DNA from: DASPKM01 sp035628135
GTDB lineage: Bacteria; Bacteroidota; Bacteroidia; Chitinophagales; Chitinophagaceae
Direction of reading: 5' to 3'
Length of the DNA stretch: 64,000 nt
NCBI GenBank assembly: GCA_035628135.1
Contig: DASPKM010000006.1
Coordinates: 310,001-374,000, forward strand
Shown here: one piece after another, positions 59,540-64,000 of the stretch
How the letters are laid out: every line of letters starts with the position of its first letter
How positions within the stretch are numbered: position 1 is the stretch's first letter
Notes under the pieces: model-generated
Database searches by the model: none
Seen by the model: only the letters and a program-made list of their open reading frames with translations
Told to the model about the DNA's origin: nothing
Made by a program: the position numbers and the translations under genes

Positions 59540-60070
59540 ATGGCTGTAAGCGCACCTTTCAATTTGAAAAAATGGATAGATGAGCACCGCGAGCTGTTGA
59601 AACCGCCGGTGGGCAACCAATGCGTATACAAAGACGCGGAGAACTTTATAGTGATGGTGGTTGGCGGACCCAATGCCCGCAAGGATTATCATTACAATGA
59701 AAGCGAAGAGCTGTACTACCAGTTGGAAGGCAATATCGTATTGAAAATTATCGATGATGGCGTGCCTAAAAGCATTCCCATCAACGAAGGCGATATGTTC
59801 CTGCTGCCGCCCATGACCCCGCACTCGCCGCAACGGCCTGCCAATACCGTTGGTTTGGTAATAGAAAAGGTGCGCGAAGACGAGGAAAATGAAAAAGACG
59901 CCTTCATGTGGTTTTGCGAAAATTGCGGGAATAAACTGTACGAAGAGTCTGTATTCGTAAAAGATATCGTGAAACAATTGCCGCCCATCATGGAGCGGTT
60001 TTATTCATCGGAAGAGTTGCGGACCTGCAACAAATGCGGTTCGGTAATGGAACGGCCTGTAAAGAAATAA
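59540..60070 (+). CDS. nbaC: 3-hydroxyanthranilate 3,4-dioxygenase
   Basis: A 176-residue cupin that opens the ring of 3-hydroxyanthranilate to 2-amino-3-carboxymuconate 6-semialdehyde with Fe(II) and O2. Iron ligands are His51, Glu57 and His95 (KDYHYNESEELYYQ, MTPHSPQRP), with substrate Arg47 and Arg99. The C-terminal rubredoxin-like site has Cys126, Cys129, Cys163 and Cys166 (CENCG, CNKCG), as in the bacterial enzyme from Cupriavidus. It starts a two-gene plus-strand unit with the ACMS decarboxylase (15-base gap) and is divergent from the rest of the pathway genes. Confidence 0.97.
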   Translation: MAVSAPFNLKKWIDEHRELLKPPVGNQCVYKDAENFIVMVVGGPNARKDYHYNESEELYYQLEGNIVLKIIDDGVPKSIPINEGDMFLLPPMTPHSPQRPANTVGLVIEKVREDEENEKDAFMWFCENCGNKLYEESVFVKDIVKQLPPIMERFYSSEELRTCNKCGSVMERPVKK

Positions 60071-60085
60071 AAACCGTTCCATTTA

Positions 60086-61081
60086 ATGACCAGGATCGAT
60101 ATCCATACGCACATCATGCCCGACAAAATGCCTAACTGGACTGAAAAGTTCGGCTATGGGGGCTTCATCCACCTGGAACACCGCAACTGCAAGGCATGCA
60201 TGATGAAGGGCGATAAAGTGTTTCGCGTGGTAGACAGCAACACTTTCGACGCGGGCATACGCATAGAAGAATGCCGTGCGGCTAACGTCCATCAACAAGT
60301 GCTTTCTACGATTCCAGTTTTGTTCAACTATTGGGCGAAGCCCGCGGACGCATTGGACACGTCCCGGTTTTTTAACGATCATATCGCACAAACGGTCAGC
60401 AATCATCCCCAGTCATTTATTGGGTTGGGCACTGTGCCCCTGCAGGACGTTGACCTTTCCATTAAAGAAATGGAACGTTGCCTGCATGAACTGAAGATGC
60501 CGGGCCTTGAAATAGGCACCAATGTGAATGGTAAGAACCTCGGCGAACCTGAATTCATGCCGTTCTTCGAGGCTGCTGAAAAAAACAACTGCGCCTTGTT
60601 TGTTCATCCCTGGGAAATGATGGGTGAAAAAGACATGGAAAAATACTGGCTGCCCTGGCTGGTGGGAATGCCCGCCGAAACCTGCCGTGCCATTTGTTCC
60701 CTGATCTTTTCAGGCGTTTTTGAGAAATTCCCCAAACTTAGGATCGCTTTCGCGCATGGAGGTGGTTCCTTCCCTTATACGTTGGGCCGCATAGAGCACG
60801 GCTTTAACGTACGCCCCGACCTGGTACAAATAGACAACACCGTGAACCCGCGGGATTACCTGGGAAGGTTTTGGGTTGATAGCCTTGTGCACGATGCACC
60901 GGCCTTTCGATTTATGATGAATATGACGGGGGAAGATAAGATCTGCCTCGGCAGCGACTACCCCTTCCCGTTAGGAGAGCACATCCCCGGCCAGCTCATC
61001 GAAAGCATGGAGCTTCCCTTAGCCACCAGGGAAAAGCTATTGTACAAAAATGCGCTGGATTGGTTGAACGGAAAAAATTAA
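60086..61081 (+). CDS. nbaD: 2-amino-3-carboxymuconate-6-semialdehyde decarboxylase (ACMSD)
   Basis: A 331-residue zinc-dependent amidohydrolase-fold decarboxylase that turns ACMS into 2-aminomuconate semialdehyde. Metal ligands are His7 and His9 (IDIHTHIMP), a His in FVHPWEMMG, a His in AFAHGGGSFPYTLGR and an Asp in LGSDYPFPLGEH. Length and motif spacing match the Pseudomonas enzyme. This step steers the pathway away from quinolinate/NAD and towards 2-aminomuconate catabolism. Its TAA stop overlaps the TAA stop of the convergent GDPD gene by three bases. Confidence 0.96.
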   Translation: MTRIDIHTHIMPDKMPNWTEKFGYGGFIHLEHRNCKACMMKGDKVFRVVDSNTFDAGIRIEECRAANVHQQVLSTIPVLFNYWAKPADALDTSRFFNDHIAQTVSNHPQSFIGLGTVPLQDVDLSIKEMERCLHELKMPGLEIGTNVNGKNLGEPEFMPFFEAAEKNNCALFVHPWEMMGEKDMEKYWLPWLVGMPAETCRAICSLIFSGVFEKFPKLRIAFAHGGGSFPYTLGRIEHGFNVRPDLVQIDNTVNPRDYLGRFWVDSLVHDAPAFRFMMNMTGEDKICLGSDYPFPLGEHIPGQLIESMELPLATREKLLYKNALDWLNGKN

Positions 61082-61980
61082 AACAGGTCAGGATAATCTG
61101 AAATGATGCCGTCCACTCCTAGTTCTTTCAACCGTTCTATGGTTGGTTTGTCATTCACCGTCCATGGTATGACCCTGATGTTACGCTCACGGCATTTTTC
61201 AATCAGCGCAGGATTTACCAATGAATAATGCGGGCTATAAATGGTGGGAACAAATCCCAAAGCTTGCAACTGCTGCTCAAAGCTGCGCTTGTCATCATCT
61301 TCAATGAGCATGGCTGTTTTGATATTGGGATAATGCTCGTGCAAATACTTAAGGGTGCGAAAGTCGAACGATTGAATGATCACCCGCTCCTCGATTTGTT
61401 TGTTTTTTATAACGCCCATCAGCAGGTTTACAAATTCGGCCGGAGCGGGATGGTAAAGATTATCGCCAATGGGAAGGCATTTGGTTTCGATATTGTAATA
61501 AGGATGTGGCCTGCGGCTGGTGATCATATATTGGTCCACGCTGTCGATGAGGTCTGAAAGCAAGGGCTTGATCGCCTTCATTTTTTCCTGGCGGGGAAAC
61601 CGTGGGTGCGGCTTTAATCCGACATCATACTTTTTTACTTCCTCGTAATTCATCTGGTAGATGTTGTATTTCATTTGCTCGCGCTCTTCGATGAGGGAAC
61701 CATCCGGCCTGGTAACGATCTCATGGTTCATGAAAGGCTCGTGCGAAAGGACAACCTGTTTGTCTTTGGTGATGACCACGTCCATTTCCAGCGTGGTTAC
61801 GCCCAGGTTTAACGCAGTGACCATGGCGGGAATGGTATTCTCCGGCATCAATCCGCGGCAGCCCCGGTGCCCCTGGGTGTCGAAAGCAGTAAGTTGGGTG
61901 CCTGCCGTCCTGGCCATGTGACAAGCTACAACAAAAATGAGCACACATGCCAGCCGGACAAGGTCTTTTAGCAAATTCAT
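61078..61980 (-). CDS. Glycerophosphodiester phosphodiesterase, lipoprotein-like
   Basis: A 300-residue GDPD TIM-barrel enzyme that hydrolyses glycerophosphodiesters to glycerol 3-phosphate and an alcohol. The N terminus is a hydrophobic segment ending in VVAC, so it is probably a lipoprotein (Cys20). Active-site motifs are GHRGCRGLMPENT (His38, Arg39, Glu47), LEMDVVITKDKQVVLSHEP and the C-terminal IPWTVNDKPTIERLKELGVD with GIISDYPD. It overlaps the ACMSD gene at the stop codons. The 17-base gap to the PaiB-like gene upstream on the same strand suggests cotranscription. Confidence 0.94.
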   Translation of the reverse strand: MNLLKDLVRLACVLIFVVACHMARTAGTQLTAFDTQGHRGCRGLMPENTIPAMVTALNLGVTTLEMDVVITKDKQVVLSHEPFMNHEIVTRPDGSLIEEREQMKYNIYQMNYEEVKKYDVGLKPHPRFPRQEKMKAIKPLLSDLIDSVDQYMITSRRPHPYYNIETKCLPIGDNLYHPAPAEFVNLLMGVIKNKQIEERVIIQSFDFRTLKYLHEHYPNIKTAMLIEDDDKRSFEQQLQALGFVPTIYSPHYSLVNPALIEKCRERNIRVIPWTVNDKPTIERLKELGVDGIISDYPDLF

Positions 61981-61997
61981 TGGAAAGGATTACTTTA

Positions 61998-62633
61998 TTA
62001 TTTCGGATATAGTTGGTCCGCTCTTTTTTTCATTTCTTCCGCAATATACGAACCAGCGCCACCCTGGCTTTGCAATTTACCGATGATGGTATGATAACTT
62101 TTTTCATCGCGGTTCTGGCTTAGCTTGAATACATTTTCAACCGACTCCACTTCTACTTCGAAGCCTATGATGGCCTTCAGCATGCGGCTGGTATATTCCT
62201 GCGGAAGGTTATCGAATATTGTAGGAGATTGGCTATTGTTGTTTTCGAAATGCAATGTGAACTTTCTCATGAGCGCCACCAGTCCATTATCATCCATGAA
62301 CCTGATCGTGCCCCTCACGTGCACGGAAATATAATTCCAGGTAGACCCCTGTTGCGGATCGTCGTACCAACTGGCGCTCACATAAGTATGCGGGCTCGTA
62401 AAAAGCGCCAGCACATTTGGATTTTGCTCGAACGCCTTGTGGTGATCGGTTTGCCGCATGATATGCGCCTGCAGGAACAATTTTCCATCGCGCTGCTCTA
62501 TCAATACGGGCACCTGTGTTATCACGGGCTTGTTATCGGCGTCACAACCGGCAAGCGTTACAAAAGGATGCTCGCGCATGAATTGCAACACTACTTCCTG
62601 GTCTTCTTCTTTGAAATAAGGCAGACTATACAT
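61998..62633 (-). CDS. PaiB-like FMN-binding negative transcriptional regulator family protein
   Basis: A 211-residue split-barrel FMN-binding protein. Family segments are the N terminus MYSLPYFKEEDQEVVLQFMR, HPFVTLAGCDADNKPVITQV, AHIMRQTDHHKAFEQNPNVL, FTSPHTYVSASWY and VPTWNY-like GSTWNYISVHVRGTIR. It is named from Bacillus PaiB, a repressor of protease and sporulation genes, but many homologues may be flavin-dependent enzymes. It is upstream of the GDPD gene by 17 bases. The repeat at 62638 begins five bases before its start codon. Confidence 0.92.
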   Translation of the reverse strand: MYSLPYFKEEDQEVVLQFMREHPFVTLAGCDADNKPVITQVPVLIEQRDGKLFLQAHIMRQTDHHKAFEQNPNVLALFTSPHTYVSASWYDDPQQGSTWNYISVHVRGTIRFMDDNGLVALMRKFTLHFENNNSQSPTIFDNLPQEYTSRMLKAIIGFEVEVESVENVFKLSQNRDEKSYHTIIGKLQSQGGAGSYIAEEMKKRADQLYPK

Positions 62634-62637
62634 CGAT

Positions 62638-62670
62638 AATGACTTAATGACTCAATGACTTCAATGACCC
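62638..62670. repeat. Octamer-word repeat, second copy
   Basis: Units of the form nnAATGAC run from 62638 to about 62669. Bases 62638-62659 are identical to 4408-4429. The array covers the stop codon of mrp (62661-62663) and encodes its final Gly-His, and it fills the whole gap to the PaiB-like gene. Confidence 0.85.
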
Positions 62671-63779
62671 AGCGGTTCATTTACTTCTTTTACTGTTTCC
62701 GCTACTTCCACACCCTTCATATTTGCATTGCGCATGGCGATGCTGCGCGCGGCATTGCCTGCAAATTCGCCGAATGCTTTTTTCGAAATATGATCATCGC
62801 TGACCATAATGGGAACTCCCGTGTCACCGCCTTCGCGTATGCTTTGCACCAGTGGAATTTGGCCGAGGAAGGGAATATCGTATTCTTCCGCGAGGCGTTT
62901 GCCCCCTTCTTTTCCGAAAATGTAATATTTGTTGTCGGGCAATTCAGCGGGTGTAAAATAGCTCATGTTCTCCACCAACCCGATGATGGGCACATTGATC
63001 TGTGCCTGGCCAAACATCGCAATGGCTTTTTTTGCATCTGCAAGGGCCACATCCTGGGGAGTTGTTACCACAACCACGCCGGTAACCGGGACGGTTTGCA
63101 GCAGTGTAAGATGAATATCGCCTGTGCCCGGCGGCATGTCTACTATCAAATAATCCAGCGCGCCCCAATACACGTCAGTAACAAATTGCTTGATGGCGCT
63201 GCTGGCCATGGGGCCGCGCCATACCACCGCACTCCTTTCATCCACCAATAAGCCGATGCTCATGAGCTTTATGCCGAATTTTTCCAATGGCACTATCATT
63301 CCTTTTTCACCCACGTTCATCATGCGGGGCCGCTCGCCTCGCACGCCGAACATGATGGGCACGCTTGGCCCATAAATATCCGCATCCATCAGTCCCACGC
63401 TGCCTCCTCCTTCTGCAAAGGCCAGCGCAAGATTGGCGGCCACGGTGCTTTTTCCCACGCCTCCCTTGCCGCTTACCACCGCAATAATATTTCTTACCGC
63501 GGGAAGTACATTGCCGGCATCATTGCGCCTGGAAGTGGTATTGGCCGTGAAGTTCACATGCACATTGGCGGATTTGTTCACCAGCAGCTTAACAGCGTTT
63601 ACACAGGCATTATGTATCATGTCTTTCAGGGGACAGGCGGGCGTTGTAAGCACAACCGTAAAGGAAACATCGTTGCCGGAAATCACAATGTCCTTTACCA
63701 TATTAAGGGTAACGAGATCCTTCCCCAGGTCGGGTTCCTGAACATTGCTAAGTGCGTCAATTACTTGCTCACGGGTCAT
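62661..63779 (-). CDS. mrp: Mrp/ApbC-type iron-sulfur cluster carrier ATPase
   Basis: A 372-residue P-loop ATPase that carries Fe-S clusters to apoproteins. An N-terminal MIP18/DUF59 domain (about 1-85: VIDALSNVQEPDLGKDLVTL) is followed by the ATPase with the deviant Walker A SGKGGVGKST, DADIYGPSVP and the switch DMPPGTGDIHLTLLQ. The CxxC of some Mrp proteins is not seen. The ATG at 63779 is preferred over the one at 63818, because a -7 element lies at 63816-63823. The last residues (EPLGH) and the stop codon come from the octamer repeat, giving the same Leu-Gly-His end as the SnoaL-like protein at 4422. Confidence 0.95.
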   Translation of the reverse strand: MTREQVIDALSNVQEPDLGKDLVTLNMVKDIVISGNDVSFTVVLTTPACPLKDMIHNACVNAVKLLVNKSANVHVNFTANTTSRRNDAGNVLPAVRNIIAVVSGKGGVGKSTVAANLALAFAEGGGSVGLMDADIYGPSVPIMFGVRGERPRMMNVGEKGMIVPLEKFGIKLMSIGLLVDERSAVVWRGPMASSAIKQFVTDVYWGALDYLIVDMPPGTGDIHLTLLQTVPVTGVVVVTTPQDVALADAKKAIAMFGQAQINVPIIGLVENMSYFTPAELPDNKYYIFGKEGGKRLAEEYDIPFLGQIPLVQSIREGGDTGVPIMVSDDHISKKAFGEFAGNAARSIAMRNANMKGVEVAETVKEVNEPLGH

Positions 63780-63815
63780 CACGAAAGGTTTTGTTAAAAA
63801 AGAATTACCAATCCG

Positions 63816-63823
63816 CAAAATTA
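63816..63823 (-). promoter_or_regulatory. -7 promoter element of mrp
   Basis: On the minus strand the bases are TAATTTTG (TAnnTTTG), 37 bases upstream of the ATG at 63779. Confidence 0.5.
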
Positions 63824-63867
63824 ATCCGTGGCAAGGGATTTTAGTTATTAAATATATTGGTTGTCCC

Positions 63868-63875
63868 TATATTTG
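63868..63875 (+). promoter_or_regulatory. -7 promoter element of the last gene
   Basis: TATATTTG matches TAnnTTTG and ends 6 bases before the ATG at 63882, so the transcript would have almost no leader. Confidence 0.45.
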
Positions 63876-63881
63876 AAACCG

Positions 63882-64000
63882 ATGAAGCGATATTTACTTT
63901 TTATCACCCTATTTACTGCCGGGCTATGCATTTCTGCGAAGGCGCAATTTGAGCGATTGAGGGACTCCGTGGTGCAGTTATATGGCGTGGTAATGACGGC
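63882..64000 (+). CDS. Exported protein, 3' end cut by window edge
   Basis: The first 39 codons are visible. They encode a signal peptide (MKRYLLFITLFTAGLCISAK) ending in AQ, then FERLRDSVVQLYGVVMTA. The phrase QLYGVVMTADS is reminiscent of the start of carboxypeptidase-regulatory-like domains in Bacteroidota surface proteins, but too little is present to be sure. A -7 element is directly upstream. The rest of the gene lies beyond the window. Confidence 0.75.
   Translation, partial: MKRYLLFITLFTAGLCISAKAQFERLRDSVVQLYGVVMT

Overview
The window is a chromosomal segment of a Bacteroidota bacterium, most likely from the Chitinophagaceae or a close relative (inferred, not proven). The evidence is a SusC/SusD pair with an ECF sigma/FecR switch, a type IX secretion sorting domain, several -7 elements of the form TAnnTTTG, very few Shine-Dalgarno sequences, many SpII-type lipoproteins, and the fused NagB/PIG-L protein typical of this phylum. 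No phage, integrase, IS element or CRISPR array was seen.

Layout. 1-2.4 kb: end of pfkA followed by pyk. 2.5-4.9 kb: cutC, a glycosylasparaginase and a SnoaL-like gene on the minus strand, bordered by a dense octamer repeat. 5-7.8 kb: a secreted CocE/S15 hydrolase, an 11-nt tandem repeat, a palindromic operator candidate and two small orphan genes, each with its own terminator. 7.9-15.7 kb: a GH20 hexosaminidase, then a lipoprotein plus a secreted TPR-CHAT protease-like protein, facing an ECF sigma factor, a TPR anti-sigma-like protein and a 29-residue lipoprotein. 15.8-27.4 kb: a nutrient-uptake locus (ECF sigma, FecR, SusC with STN domain, SusD, a giant VCBS/ASPIC protein and a vanadium-haloperoxidase-type PAP2 enzyme). 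27.4-33.4 kb: NagB-PIG-L fusion, a sulfatase with its formylglycine-generating enzyme, and an SRAP gene with a conserved hypothetical. 33.5-39.2 kb: a repeat-rich S74 auto-chaperone surface protein, a T9SS cargo protein, a CYTH-like protein, an ArsR-GNAT-SnoaL group and tRNA-Arg(ACG). 39.5-43.1 kb: an ABC exporter whose C39 peptidase has lost its catalytic Cys, plus its HlyD partner. 43.1-47.1 kb: a saccharopine-dehydrogenase-family gene, an ATP-pyrophosphatase, DUF423, shikimate kinase and a glutaryl-CoA-dehydrogenase-like enzyme. 47.2-53.1 kb: an ECF sigma/anti-sigma/DUF4097 operon, a YCII lipoprotein, a CAP protein and a DPP-IV-like peptidase. 53.3-61.1 kb: a kynurenine catabolism locus. 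61-64 kb: GDPD, PaiB-like, Mrp and a partial exported protein.

How the genes work together. The kynurenine locus encodes kynurenine 3-monooxygenase, kynureninase, 3-hydroxyanthranilate dioxygenase, ACMS decarboxylase, aminomuconate-semialdehyde dehydrogenase and a RidA-type deaminase, which together take kynurenine through the 2-aminomuconate route. The first two tryptophan steps are not in the window. A second theme, scattered rather than in one operon, is amino-sugar glycan breakdown: glycosylasparaginase, hexosaminidase, glucosamine-6-phosphate deaminase/PIG-L and sulfatase/FGE.

The most unusual signals are: the C39 domain with Cys replaced by Ala; the sigma/TPR-anti-sigma/CHAT/lipoprotein neighbourhood; several different families of short-word inverted or tandem repeats that start at or beside stop codons; ECF sigma genes that lack an ATG start; a strong Shine-Dalgarno in front of one anti-sigma gene; and an SDR without its catalytic Tyr and Lys inside the kynurenine operon.
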